Below are positions 21,565 to 33,285 of a stretch of 64,000 nucleotides of DNA, piece by piece. Source of the stretch: Calliphora vicina (Eukaryota > Arthropoda > Insecta > Diptera > Calliphoridae); assembly GCF_958450345.1 (NCBI RefSeq), contig NC_088781.1:49463357-49527356 (forward strand), given 5' to 3'. Positions within the stretch are counted from its first letter, which is position 1. Each line of letters begins with the position of its first letter. The translations under genes and the position numbers were made by a program. The notes beneath the pieces were generated by a model, which saw only the letters and a program-made list of their open reading frames with translations, searched no databases and was not told the DNA's origin.

Positions 21565-23149
21565 CGAGCCATAACAGCCAAAAAGACGTAAGCGCCATGA
21601 TTATGGATTTTCGTTTTTTGACATAGATCGATAATTCTCGATCAGTCGCATCATCTCACAAAATACCATCTCTGTATAATGTACCGTTATGATTTTATAC
21701 CAAAAACAATTTAGACTTAAGTACAATTTAATTTTTGTATACATATTTTATGACAACAAAGTGGAGCTTACGTCTTTATTCGTTTCAACAAATGAATTGA
21801 AATTAGCACAACGCGTTGGCAAATTTTGTTTTATTATGGAATATCTGGTGAATATGGTGGACTATAATTGTAAAAGCCACAAAACTTTACGGAATTTGCT
21901 TCGGTACAATTGTGCACTTGGCTGAAAATGGACGGAATTGGAAAAATGGGCATGGCACCACCCATACCAAGTAGATAGTAATTTTCGAATATCTAAAGTA
22001 CTTTTATAGCTAGAGTCTTCTAACTTTTTATAAATTACGTTCCTATCATTGTAAGTAGTTTGACTAAAAATAGGCTGGATCGAATCTTGACCACGATAAA
22101 TAGGATTAGCGAAACGCATTAGGCTAAAGCTAGTTTTAATATAAATATATATTTCGATAAATTATTATTTTGTGGTGTTGTAAAACTTTGTTTCAGTTTT
22201 CAATTAAAAATGGTAGCGATACTGATCATAATCATTATTCCGAGCAAAAAACTTTTTCGCAAACATGTTTTGCTGCGGAATCTTCAGATTCAGTACCTAC
22301 AGAATCTGAGAATGAGATTGAAGAAGAAGGGGTTCCAAAAAGCCAAGAATGTTACCAAAGATATTACAAAATAAGAAACAACATGATACTAGTGTTCAGC
22401 CGTATCCGAGTGGAACTAAAAAATGTCAAAATCATTGTGGCGATAAGTTCACCGCATCAGATCGGTTAGCAATAAATTAGTATTTTTGGGGTATTGGCCA
22501 TACGAAAGACCCTCCAAAGATGAAGGCAATATACCTATAATTATGTTATTCATTATAATGATAATAATAAAGTCTGCCAACAGTTTTTGCTGAAGATTGA
22601 CTAGAAATAATGCAAGTGGTTTGAAAATTTTTAAATTTAAAATACGACAAATCTATTAAAGATTCACTACCTGAAGCTGATCAAGATGATATTTAGTATT
22701 TACTTTAAAGTTAATTGTTTTTTTAAAACCATTGAACCATTACAGGATAAACATTATTTATATTTATGTAATTTAGAATTAATTAGCATTAATTTTCTAC
22801 TATATGAATTTAACCAATGAATTTAATGATAAAAACGTTAATTTTAGTTTTAGTTATTTCTTATAAATTATAACATAAAGTGTTTTTTTAATAAAATCAT
22901 AAGGACGTAACCGCCTTAACATAAAATATTGGCTAGACATCATGACAGCAAAAAGGACGTAAGCGACATAAATACCCGTTGTCGTGGAAATATATGAAAT
23001 AGAATAAATGCAATGTATAGATAAGAAGTAACAGTGAATACATACTCAATTTCACGGAAATACTTCGACTTGAACCAAAGATATTAAAAAAACCTTTCCC
23101 TGTAAAATCTGGTTTTTGACGCTTACGTCTTTTTTGCTGTTATGACTCG
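21565..23149. mobile_element. DNA element with AAGACGTAAGCG inverted ends (superfamily unknown)
   Basis: The left end CGAGCCATAACAGCC..AAAAGACGTAAGCG (21565-21594) and right end CGCTTACGTCTTTTTTGC..TGTTATGACTCG (23118-23149) form about 30-bp inverted repeats with three differences. A third direct copy of the motif (CATGACAGCAAAAAGGACGT) lies at about 22951, and AGCTTACGTCTTT at 21768. No certain target duplication is visible. The interior has open frames of 78 and 99 codons. The latter (22170-22469) has an acidic stretch ESENEIEEEG and matches no family I know. Part of the interior (21880-21960, AAATGGGCATGGCACCACCC) is a common fly repeat shared with 47150-47210. Confidence 0.5.
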
Positions 23150-24955
23150 ATATGATGCCAATTAGCACCCGTAAATGTTAAAATAACTATTAATATAGCT
23201 GATCAAGTAATCAGCGAGGTAGCTAGTAGGGTAACTGACTATATGAAACCGGTTTATGAATCCAATGCATTAACTACTTACTTTGGACCAGCTATCAGAC
23301 AGTCTGAATACAATCCTAAAGGGTCATGTACTGGTTAAAGTAACTACATGCTCCGGTTAAAGTAACTAGTTGTCACCCTAGTTGTAACTAGTTGTCACTC
23401 AACTGCAGGATTCTCATAGGAACAGGCTCTGAAAGGAGGCTATCCTTTACGTCGATATAAATCTAACTTCTTTATTCACTATTTAAAGTCATTAAGTATT
23501 CAAATTATTATTTATAACTATTAAAATTAAATGACCTTTTAGCATCCCTCGTATACAAAAATGTATTGTGTGTGTGTGTGGTTTTCTAAATCCTAATGTG
23601 TATTAGTATTAGTGTTTCCCTATAAACGTGGCTGTATGCTTAGCCATTTCGTTACAGCAAATATTAATGGTGATATAATCATTTCAATTCATGGATAAAT
23701 TTTTAAAATGTAATAAAAACTTTTTTTCATTCCCTTTTAATGTATAGTTTTGTTGTTCGTCTATGGCCAACAGCAATAACAAAAAAAAAGAGTAATAATA
23801 ATTTTTGCTTAATATTCATAAAAAGTTTTTTTTTTCCTAAATTATTTGTATTTGTCAGAATTATACATATATTATTGACATTATTATTATAATGGTTGGC
23901 AATATTATAGATGCCTAAAACGTTTCGGTAATATTAGTGCAATTTAAAAACGGATATTCAGAAGAATTTATCATTTGGGGCTGTGGGCTTTTATTAAAGG
24001 TTTTTACTATTCAAATAATTCATATACATATAAAAACATAAAATAATAGCAAAAATTAATTGAAACAGTTTTGTGATTTTTATTAAAATAACAGCAGGAG
24101 TTTTCACAACAAGCTTAAAATAACTATTAAAATTTAGTTTTAAATATAACATTTAATTGTGTTTTAAACTTAATTTTGTTTACAAGCAAAAACATCAATC
24201 AATTTTGAGGTTTGTGTGACAACCTTGACCGATGTCAAGAAAAAAAAAAAATCTCTGTTTAATTACTTGTAATTAAAAATGTTGTCAAAATTCAATTAAA
24301 TTTTCCTTAGACCACAAATCCCACAAGATTTGTACAAATAATTATAAACATTTAGTTTACTTTTGTAATATAATGATTATAATCATTTCACAAACAGTGT
24401 TTTATTTACTTACAATACATGACAGGAAAACCGAAACTTAAACAAAATTAAAAACTTGATTGAAAACTATTTGTTAACTTAAACGTATTGTTTGAGTATC
24501 AATTGATTGCTACAATATACATAAGTAAGATTTACATAATTTATGCAACAATTTCCAATGAAGAGGAAAAAAAATCTCAATTTCAACACATGTTCTTAAT
24601 GTTAAAAACATGTAAATTTTTTGTAACTTTTTTTAGTTCTTCTTTCATGAGAAAACATTTTACCATAAATACCTTAAATATTTAAAATTGTATGGTGCTT
24701 GGAGAAAAAGAAATTGTAGGCTGATCTATAAAAGAGAAATAGATAACGTTTATATAAATATTTCATATACATTTGTATAGAATGGTATTCAAAATAATGT
24801 CTCATGTTGTTGTGGTATGATTATGAATTCATGGGTGTTGCAAGAAAAAAAAACTATGTTGAAAATAATAGTCGGTCAAGTGGGAAAATATTTAAGCTAA
24901 AAAATTAACAATTCAGTCTGATTCGGGAGACCGAACGATATACATACGTCCGTTT
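23150..24955. other. No gene seen; contains a (GT)n run
   Basis: Noncoding AT-rich DNA. 23340-23400 has three near copies of GGTTAAAGTAACTA / TAGTTGTCAC. A short GT microsatellite lies at 23565-23581. The open frame at 24488-24685 is low-complexity and unsupported. Confidence 0.4.
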
Positions 24956-25030
24956 GTCAATTAGGGTGGCCTTATTTTAAACTATTTCGAGTTTTGATAA
25001 TCCTTTTATGAATTTCGATGTTCTCCGTCA
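24956..25030. repeat. Half of a TAGGGTGGCC-type MITE
   Basis: TTAGGGTGGCCTTATTTT at 24962 matches the ends of the foldback element at 60808 and the MITE at 38677. The opposite end is missing because the 25-kb repeat begins at 25031. Confidence 0.35.
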
Positions 25031-26345
25031 CACAGTGGGGCAGAATCGAAATTTTTTGAAAATAAATCTGGCATTTCTAAACGCCTGGTCCGATCGGGAT
25101 AAAATTTGACGTGACCGTAGCCAAGGAGTATTCGAGTTTGAGTTATTAAAATGGATCCTCCAAAGCTCCAGGGGCGGCGTTATGGGGGCTCAAATTAGGG
25201 TACCTTCGACATGTAAAATTTTCAAACACGTGCCATTTTTTTGTTTCCCATCCTATTTCAAAGATTTTTATATTTTTGGAAAGCGCTCGGCTAGGTATTG
25301 AAAAAACATGCATGTGCTATTTATCTCTTATAATTTTCGAGTTATAGGCAATTCAAAATTGAAATTTTAAAATTTGGCCATACCTTGGGGCGTAGTTTTG
25401 GACCGAATGGACTCGATTTTTTTTATTAGTTAGATAACTAAATTACCAATAATATACAGAGATTTGAGGTCAATATCTCTTACGGATCCAAAACTAAACG
25501 ATTTTCAATTTAAATATTAAAAAAATGGTAGATTTTTGCTGTTTTTTGGTCGAAAAGGTGACTTAACTCTTTTTTTATTAAAAAAAAACTTTCTTTAAGA
25601 ACATATAACAATTTTCTATTTTTCTGTAAGATATCTTAACGGAGAACATTTTGGTATAAAAAACATGTCCCACTTTTCAAATATGTCGCACCTACGTCCT
25701 TCGGAATTTGACCTATTTTTTATCAAAATTTCTACTTTGGGCCACATGTTCTAAAATCCCAAAGCTGCGATCAGAAAACGAAAAGCATCTTTGGAAACCA
25801 TGGTGTGTTCCCTATTTATCGCCAAAGTATTTTCCCAGCCCAGAAGGAAATGTGAAACCTATAGGCAAAATTGTAAAAATACTATTTTTGGGATTTTTGC
25901 TCCAATTTTTAGGAATTACCGGATTCCCTTTGACCTTTTGACAAGTTTTTTTACACATTGTTATTAAGAATGACAAACTTTAAAAACGTTGAAAATGTTA
26001 TTGAGTTTCGTTTATAAATAAAGATTTTATTACATATTACATATTCATTGAGTTTCTAAAACTAAAACTTATATCAAAATTTTAATAGGATTGCAAATAT
26101 TAGGAACAATTTGATCCACATTTTTCCCGAGCTATATTTTTTTGTTTAAATAAGTTAATTGTTGATGTTACAAACAATTTCAAGTCAATATCTCAATTAG
26201 ATTCAAAAATATGCCACTTTAAAACTCCGTCCTTCAGAAATATTGCACTTTTTCATACTAAAAAAATTTTATAAATTTTCTTAATATGACTGACTCAGAA
26301 CCAATGACTTGTGTTGAATAACATATTAAGAAAATTTATACAAAT
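25031..26345 (+). repeat. Moderately repeated element beginning CACAGTGGGG
   Basis: The longest of at least four copies in the window (others at 11320-12620, 20750-21365 inverted, about 59985-60087 inverted). The start CACAGTGGGGCAGAATCGAA is shared, inverted, with 60060-60087. AATAAATCT follows the CACAGTG by exactly 23 bp. Inner landmarks are GGAAAGCGCTCGGCTAGG, TTGGACCGAATGGACTCG and AACTCCGTCCTTCAGAAAT. The open frame at 25708-25941 is not conserved in the other copy. The opposite terminus is not identified, so class is unproven; a degraded nonautonomous DNA element is most likely. Confidence 0.6.
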
Positions 26346-26348
26346 TTT

Positions 26349-27102
26349 TGTACCCTACACCACCATAGTGGGGAGGGTATAATACGTTTGTGCAGATGTT
26401 TGTAACGTCCAAAAATATTAGTCTAACACCCATCTTAAAGTATACAGATCGACTTAGAACCACTTTCTGAGTCGATTAAACGATGTCCGTCCGTCTGGCT
26501 GGCCGGCTGGCTGGCTGGCTGGCTGGCTGGCTGTCAATGTAAACCTTGTGCGAAGAGTAAAGGTCGCAATTTTGAAGATATTTCGGTTAAATTTGGTACA
26601 TATTATTTTTTCGGCCCAAGCACCAAGCCTATTGAAACTGGCTGAAATCGGACCATTATTTCACCTAGACCCCATACAAATGCCCTTCCGAAATTGGACT
26701 TTATCGGTCATAAATGTTTAATTTATATATGTATCTCCACAAATTCCGCTCCAAATAAGTTTTAAATACACAAAATTCATGTCACCAAATTTTGTTACGA
26801 TCGGTCGATAAGCTCCCATATAGACCCGCTTCCGAAAATCACTTTAACGTGCATAAATCGCTTAAAAATGTTGGTATACTCACAAAATTCAACATAATAA
26901 ACTTTCATAGAGACATAAATCACACGACCTAATTTCATGGTGATCGGTCCATAATTGATCATAGCTCCCATATAAGGCCCACTTCCGAAAATCACTCAAA
27001 AATATAAATTATTGAAATTTTAAAAGAAAAATGTTTTTGCTCTTTTAATTAGTGTAGGGTATTATATGGTGGGGCATAACCGACCATACTTTCTTACTTG
27101 TT
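26349..27102 (+). mobile_element. DINE/INE-1-like element (near complete)
   Basis: Starts GTACCCTACACCACCATAGT, has GTCCGTCCGTCTGG and a (GGCT)n run at 26497-26530, TAGCTCCCATATA boxes at 26812 and 26963, and ends GGGTATTATATGGT, hairpin remnant, CTTTCTTACTTGTT. It abuts the repeat of 25031-26345. Confidence 0.7.
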
Positions 27103-27546
27103 GTGTATGCATTTGTTTCTCATGGATTGTGTGAAGATTAGCTGAGTCCCAAATTAGTAAATTTTGTGTATTCATGAAGTTTGAGCTCCTGTGTAAGCTG
27201 CATTTTGTACGCATGGAGGTCTTTTTTCAGAATTCATTGTGTAGTGCTTCGTGAAATTTAAAGTTGTTGAGAACGGAATTGATGTTTTCGGGTTTTCGTT
27301 GATACTCTTGTTTACAGCAGCAATGTTTTCAAGAAACCGACCGGTACTTTTTCGCACAGGAGTCGTTTCTTAAAATTTGTTGACCACTCTTAGAGTGGTT
27401 GACACATTAGGAGAACTTTCTCTACAGAAATCTCTGCGGTTTCAGCTTAAGTTTCCAAATTTTTGTATTAAGTTTTTATCAGAGACCAAAAATAACTGTT
27501 ATTAAATTTTTTGAGACTGAAAAAGTTAGGCATAAATCAATGAATA
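27103..27546. other. No gene seen
   Basis: The only open frame (27172-27357, minus) has no recognisable domain. The sequence is somewhat less AT-rich than its surroundings. GACCACTCTTAGAGTGGT at about 27383 is a small perfect palindrome. Confidence 0.35.
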
Positions 27547-27770
27547 ATTTTTACGTTTTCAAATAAGAGTTATTCATAATAAATATTTTTTTTCGTTGAT
27601 CATAACTTTTATTTTCGATTTATATTTTTTACGTTCCTAATAAGAGTTATTCATAATATATATTTTTTTACGTTGCTCATAACTTTTTTTTTAATTTGTA
27701 TGTTTTTAAGTTGCCTAATAAGAGTTATTCTAAAGAACATATTTTTTTTCGTTGCTCATAACTCAGAAGA
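27547..27770. repeat. Three tandem units of about 77 bp
   Basis: TAATAAGAGTTATTC-type blocks followed by TTTTTTCGTTGCTCATAAC recur at about 27564, 27641 and 27718. They are diverged but in register. Confidence 0.65.
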
Positions 27771-27902
27771 AGTTTCTTTCGTCACCTTGATTGCATTTTA
27801 TTAGTACATACATTGTATTTATCCTTTAAAGTCGCAAAAAATAAGCTTGGTATGAGATTGATGGTTTTTATTGTGTGTTTTTTAATTATGAAGAATTTTG
27901 TT

Positions 27903-28316
27903 TCACAACCAATGTTTTAGCAAACACAATGCGTTTGCCAAGTTGCACCTTTTCTCAGTCAACAAATTACGCAAATCAGAAAATGCTTTTTCAACAGAAA
28001 GCCGTTTAGCCGGCAGTGCATAGACAATATGAACTAATTTATTTAAAAATTGCCAATATATCCTTTTTCTCTTCCTAATATTGCAACAAATCGGCTTCTA
28101 CGTCCAGTCTGATAGGTTTAAAGCTCTCTATTTCAGCTATAGCTGCTAATAACTCTCGCGATGTATTGCCTTTGTCATCTTCTGAAGATAAATCCACTTC
28201 AAGTTCTCTAATTGATGTTCCGAACAACGATGACGTATTTAGATTCGTCGATTCGTCAATCAGAAAATCGCATATTGGTTGAAGTGGAGATACTTCAGGT
28301 GAAGTTAAATTGAAAA
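27903..28316 (-). pseudogene. hAT transposase relic, C-terminal part with dimerisation domain
   Basis: Reading the minus strand from 28316, the frame SPEVSPLQPICDFLID ... ELLAAIAEIESF ... DVEADLLQY ends at a TAG (28075) where hAT proteins have the Trp of the conserved YW motif. Shifting frame, it resumes with VHIVYALPAKRLSVEKAFSD and NLLTEKRCNLANALCLLKHW, ending TGA at 27903. The ALPAKRLSVEKAFS ... LTEKR pattern is the hAT C-terminal dimerisation region. One nonsense change and at least one frameshift make it inactive. The N-terminal part was replaced by a DINE at 28317. Confidence 0.7.
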
Positions 28317-28978
28317 TAAAAGTATACATAAAGTATACATATTCTGGATCCTTATAGATAGCGGAGACGATTAAGCCATGTCCGTATGTCTGTCCATCTG
28401 TCTGTCTGTTGAAATCAATTGTCTGTAGACCCCAGATATCTTCGGGATCCAAATCTTCAATAATTCTGTCAGACATGCTTTCGAGAAGTTTCCTATTTAA
28501 AATCAGCAAAATCGCTGAGATATGAGGAAGTAATAATGACAACCTCGATTTTTTACCTAATTTTGACCTATATCTGGATTAATAAGTCATTAATATAGAC
28601 AATATGGATATCTAATGATAGATATTTCAAAGACCTTTGCAACGACGTATATAAAACCACAGTAGGTTGGACCTACAATGGATCAAAATCAGAAAAAATA
28701 TTTTTTAACCCGAATTTTTTTGTTAACCAAAAAAAAAAATGTTTAAATTTAAAAAAAAAAATTTAATTAAAAAAAGAAAATTTTAAAATTTAAAAAATTT
28801 AAAAACAAAAATTTAATTAACAATTCGAAAAAAAAAATTTTTCCAAAAAATGAAAACAACTTTTGAAAAATAAAATAAATTTTGTTTACCTAAAAATATT
28901 TAAAATTTGTATTTTGAAGAATAATTTGGTGAAGGGTATATAAGATTCGGCACAGCTGAATATAGCTCTCCTACTTTA
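28317..28978 (+). mobile_element. DINE, second terminal subtype
   Basis: Carries TATTCTGGATCCTTATAGAT, CCGTATGTCTGTCCATCTGTC, ATATGGATATCTAATGATAG, and the terminal hairpin ATTCGGCACAGCTGAAT at 28955, preceded by GGTGAAGGGTATATAA. The hairpin differs from the TCGGGC type, so at least two DINE subfamilies are present. The A/T-homopolymer block 28700-28900 is typical of this subtype (compare 39420-39520). The long minus-strand frame starting at 28542 is a DINE/hAT chimera, not a gene. Confidence 0.65.
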
Positions 28979-30059
28979 ATAAACGGAATAAACATATGTG
29001 ACATCTGCTAAATTTCATAAAATATTATGTTTATTTTGGTTAAATTTTGTTTCAATAACTTTATTTACAAGAGTTATCTGGTTGTTATAGTTATTTTGGC
29101 AAGTTGATCTTATGTGGGAGCTGTGGTATCTTATGAAATGATCATCAAAAAATCGGATCCAATTTCTTCAAAAATTAAGACGGAGCTTACGTTAGGTCAA
29201 TAGAGAGCGTTACCACACCATGATCAATGATCTTTTGTTTAAAAATATGGATGACATTTATCCGGACGAGATGTGGTTTTAACAGAATGACACTACGTAC
29301 AATATGGTGATCGTAACCATCGATTAATTGAAATAAAAAATTGGCGATAATCAAATTTCGAGAAATGGAACTGTAATCTGGATCCTTGCCATTTTCAGTA
29401 CCCAAAATTTCTGATCAATAGAGAATATTTGAGAAATTCAATAGATAGTGAGACGGACAGATGAACGGTTATATATTGATCGTCTTAGAATTTTATAAGA
29501 CCCCAGAATATTTTTGTGGGTCTGCAATTAATATTTTGATGTGTTACAAAAGAAAAAACAAAACCATTTTATATAGGTCATAGGTCCATTAAAACAAAAT
29601 TTTGAACTAAATGTGCATCCGAACCACGGAAATAAATCTTCCATATCTTATTGGCTAATCGGATTATCATTAAATTTAACACAGACCCACACCGCTGCTA
29701 ATGAGGGTCTTTGGAATCCATCTTCAAAAAGTAAACTCAAATGCTTTTCTGTTACGCCTGTGTGAAACTGGTCAATGCTAGGGAAACCTGTTGCTCCCTG
29801 ATTATTATTTAAAAATGTGACTTTCTTACGGTTTGAAGCGCAAGTATGCCGTATTTTAGCTTTCTAGTATTTTACAAGCGTAGAAAAAGTTCTAAAAATA
29901 TCAAAAATCCTGGAATTATCAGTGATTTTTTTAAAAAATGGAATTTTTTAATCCCGAAATGTCCCGGGATTTATGAAACAAATTCGGGATTTGTTAATCC
30001 CGGGATATTCTGGATTGGTATCTCTATTAGCAAGCACGGCCAAGCACGATAATATCCTG
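28979..30059. other. No gene seen; DINE scraps at 29440-29550
   Basis: 29448-29540 (GAGACGGACAGATGAACGG ... CCAGAATATTTTTGTGGGTC) is a short DINE remnant. The remainder is noncoding, with CCCGGGATT-type motifs at 29957-30003 (AATCCCGGGAT, inverse pairs) whose origin I cannot name. Confidence 0.4.
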
Positions 30060-31624
30060 CATCTAAGTGATTTTCGTAACCAATCGCCATGAACTTAGGT
30101 CGTGTGATTTATGTCTATAGGAAACATATTCCTTGATACCAACTGAAAATTTATACTTAAACCGCGTCTAAATTACTGATCACAAATTTATATAAAAAAA
30201 TTTTGAAATGACAGATACAAAGGATTGCAGAATAACAGTCCACCCTTTCGTAGAGTACCCGTGGAGACAATAGTTACATAAAAATAAAAGAAATCATGTA
30301 AAATTAAATAAAAGAAATGAAAAAAAAGTAGTCAAGAATTAAATAGTCATATTATATGAAATTTGCATAAATAAGAATATACTCCTATACATATGAATAC
30401 ACAAAAGGAGGCACAACAGGATGTTGAAAGAATATAGAATACGAAAAAGTAATATCAAGCTTCGTGCAGAACTAGAAGCAGTTGTAAAACCACTACCACA
30501 GTTACAAGCAAGTAACTGTAGCAGTGTGGTAAGCAGCAGTGACTACTAAGTCTTAGTAGTAGAATCAGTAGAAGTAGTGGAAGTAGTCTGATTTATTTAA
30601 CAATAAAATAAAAACTCGTTATACATAGTATAACAATGCAACAAAGTATATATAGACTACATACAGAAACACTTGAACAAATACATACACAATCTACTCA
30701 ACAATACACACACACATAAAATTACACATACGCCCATAGAAAAATGTCATAAAACACACAGCAGGATATATAAAACAAACTTCCGGTATTTATCATTGTT
30801 CACAAAATATATGAATTTTCAATACTTTTCTCTTATTTTATTTTCGTTACATACTCTTTTATATTATTTTAAGTATTAAATTTATGTTTTGTGTGGATAT
30901 ATACGAAATAAATTGATAAAAATATAAATTTCACGTCCACACATACCTCTGTACTTATGTGTGTAAGTATTTTTATGTTTAACAAAATTTTTATGAATAT
31001 TTTAACTTTCTAGCTTATTGGGTGTTATTTGTACTTAGAAATACTAAATTTATTTAAATAAAATTAAATTTATTTGTTCAACATTCAAGTGTTTCAATTA
31101 TTTAAAGTTTATATGTTAAAATGTTTATTATTATTGGGTCAAAGTTCAGCGGATTAAAATGCATATTGCAGCAAATGCAATTAAAAACTATAGAATTATT
31201 GTATAATAGATATTATTAAAAATATTTGCCAGCCAAAGTCATGTAATTGTTTAAAGCGATTAACAGTGCCAAAGTTTAAATTAAGCAAATAAAAAATAAT
31301 TTAATAAAATATATTATAATACTAGGGTAGCATTTTTTTACATCTTTAATGCAGTGTGAACATATTAGCTTTGTTCGAGCTAAACTTAGTTTTATAAAAT
31401 TACAAGTAATCAAACTGCAGTTAGCAATTTCGAAGGTAATTTGATGAAATTTTACACATACTTTACTGGTAACCTTCCTCTTAACTCTTTCAGTTTTTCT
31501 CTTCTTTCTTTTTCATTTCTATCTGTCCCTCTTTTTCTGACATTCTACTTTCAGGTAACACAAAGGGATCTACTTTGGACCCACGTGAGCTGATCTTCTT
31601 TTTTTTCACTTCGCGGCTGCCTGG
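30060..31624. other. No gene seen; simple-sequence-rich
   Basis: 30062-30125 is a scrap of DINE (CCAATCGCCATGAACTTAGG). 30480-30590 is rich in AGTAGTAGA/CAGTAG triplets. 30700-30725 is an (AC)-rich patch. 30673-30879 is open but low-complexity. Nothing supports a gene. Confidence 0.4.
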
Positions 31625-31745
31625 AAACCTTACCTTACTGATAACCCAAGGACGAAGCCTATTGAATTTGGATGGAGTCTGTACATTATTTCTCCTAGCT
31701 CCCAAACAAATGTCCTAAGGAAATATTTATCGGTCATATATACAT
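31625..31745 (+). mobile_element. DINE fragment
   Basis: CCCAAGGACGAAGCCTATTG ... CATTATTTCTCCTAGCTCCC ... TATTTATCGGTCATA matches the middle of full DINEs (for example 9970-10060). It is cut on the right by the Mutator-like element. Confidence 0.5.
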
Positions 31746-31754
31746 ATCTTGTTT
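31746..31754. repeat. 9-bp target duplication, left copy (ATCTTGTTT)
   Basis: ATCTTGTTT here and ATCTGGTTT at 33619-33627 flank the Mutator-like element, with one mismatch in nine. Confidence 0.65.
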
Positions 31755-31994
31755 GGCGGCATGAAATAACCTCCAACGAATTAACACCCCAAAAATAAAA
31801 TGAAATAACCCCCGGAAATTTGGGGCCTTATTTCATATGCTATAAAACCCCAGTTTTGAAAATGAAATAAGACCCCAACGAAATGAAATAATTCCCCAAA
31901 CAGAAATGAAATAACACCCCATTATTGGGGTCTTATTTCATATGAAATAGATCCCCAATTTTTAACATGAAATAAGTCCCCAAACACAGTGAAG

Positions 31995-32604
31995 GTGATC
32001 AACAGGGAAACCGGAAATATGCTCTAAAAAAAGCGTTTTAGGCGCTTTAAATATGCAGTAAAAACTTTAAAATATGCTCTTAAAATTTAAAAAATATGCT
32101 CTTAAAAACAAACTTTTACATATCAGTTTTTTAATTTTTTGGAAAAAAAATTTTTTTTTTATAGGTGAAAATTTTTTTTCAGTTTTTTCATTTTTTTAAT
32201 AAAAAAAATTTTCGAATTGTTATTTTAAATTTAAAAAAAAAAATTCTGTTTTTTAAATATTTTTTTTTGGTGAAAAGCCATATTTTTTTTCAATTTTGAA
32301 TTTTAAACAAAGGAAGTAAAAACAGCGAAAAATAAGTACGACAAAATTTGTTTTTGATAAACTCAAAATATGCTATTAAACAGTAAAATATGCTCTAAAA
32401 ACGCAAAATATGACATAAATATGCTCTTAAAACAAATATATGCAAAAATATGTATTTAAGGGTAAAATATGCAAAAATATACACTAACAAATCGATGCCA
32501 AAATTCTTAAATAGTTCTGAAACGTGTAAATATCTTATCCATGTGCTCATTAGACTCACCAGAAAAAACATGCATTTGCATATTTTGGTTTCCCTGGTGA
32601 TCAA
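31995..32604. mobile_element. hAT-like element with 8-bp TSD, nested in the Mutator-like element
   Basis: The element proper is 32003-32596 (594 bp) with ends CAGGGAAACC and GGTTTCCCTG. It is flanked by the perfect duplication GTGATCAA (31995-32002 and 32597-32604). The sister Mutator-like copy at about 15697 has a single GTGATCAA on its minus strand, proving an insertion. The interior is packed with AAATATGCTCTTAAAA-type repeats. The open frames at 32395-32692 on both strands lie in this repeat and are not genes. Confidence 0.85.
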
Positions 32605-33093
32605 AAACAATTGGGGGTTTCAAACGGTCTGCTATAAGGTCATATTTGGTTGTTTTTCAAACAAAAAATTTTTAATCTTTTTGAACTATTAATATTTGTA
32701 AAAAATCGCTCGATTTTTTTAATTTTTTACACAATTTTTCGACTGCGGCGCTTGATTACAAAACATTACAGTAATTTACAAAACAATATTTCAACTAAAC
32801 TTGTTTTAAGTTAAACCTTATAGCTCTTACTAAAAAAGTTGGAGCAGACTAAATATACAAAATTAAAATCTTATTATTTTTATTTAATTAAATATGAGAA
32901 AATAAATTGAATTGCTTTCTTGGAAAGTATTTTAAAACACCATTAGAAATTTAGAAAAAAATATTTTTCAACGCCCTAACAAACAAATTTTACGGAAAGA
33001 AGATTTTATTAAGCTCATTGCAAAGGTATTGATTCATAATATTCCTGCAAGATCTTCGCATTCGTCCTTAATTATATTAAGAGCCCTTAACGC

Positions 33094-33285
33094 CTAATAC
33101 AATTCTTCTTCGTTCTTGTGGTTGTGCTCATCATAATTCCTGGCAAGTAAGCAGTTACCAGCTATTAGCACACTTACTCTTGTCTTGCAAGTTCTATTCC
33201 TGTATTTACTTGTACTATTGAATACCAACTTTTTGACATTCTGAACTAAAAAAAAAGTCATTCTGAAACCCAGTTTCAATTTCAA
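33094..33285 (-). pseudogene. FLYWCH-type zinc-finger relic of a Mutator-like transposase
   Basis: A 63-codon frame contains YRNRTCKTRVSVLIAGN and ARNYDEHNHKNEEELY. The order aromatic residue, CKxR, hydrophobic strand, HNH, acidic tail is that of FLYWCH zinc fingers, which precede the MULE catalytic domain in many insect transposases. The first Cys of the finger is not evident. The frame ends at a stop, beyond which ALRALNIIKDE-like residues continue, so it is truncated. There is no catalytic domain downstream. The related relic at 14715-14960 confirms that it belongs to the element. Confidence 0.5.

Noticed and set aside
26490..26535. GGCT/GGAC runs as microsatellites or a CRISPR-like array
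   Set aside because: They are the standard pyrimidine-run segment of DINEs, found at the same position in each copy; there are no spacer-repeat units.
28075..28542. 155-codon minus-strand open frame as a gene
   Set aside because: The first half is antisense DINE sequence and the second half is the hAT relic; the join is an insertion boundary, not a protein.
30370..30900. Possible 5' exon (AGTAGTAG-rich region)
   Set aside because: Triplet-rich simple sequence without a sustained frame, splice sites or protein similarity.
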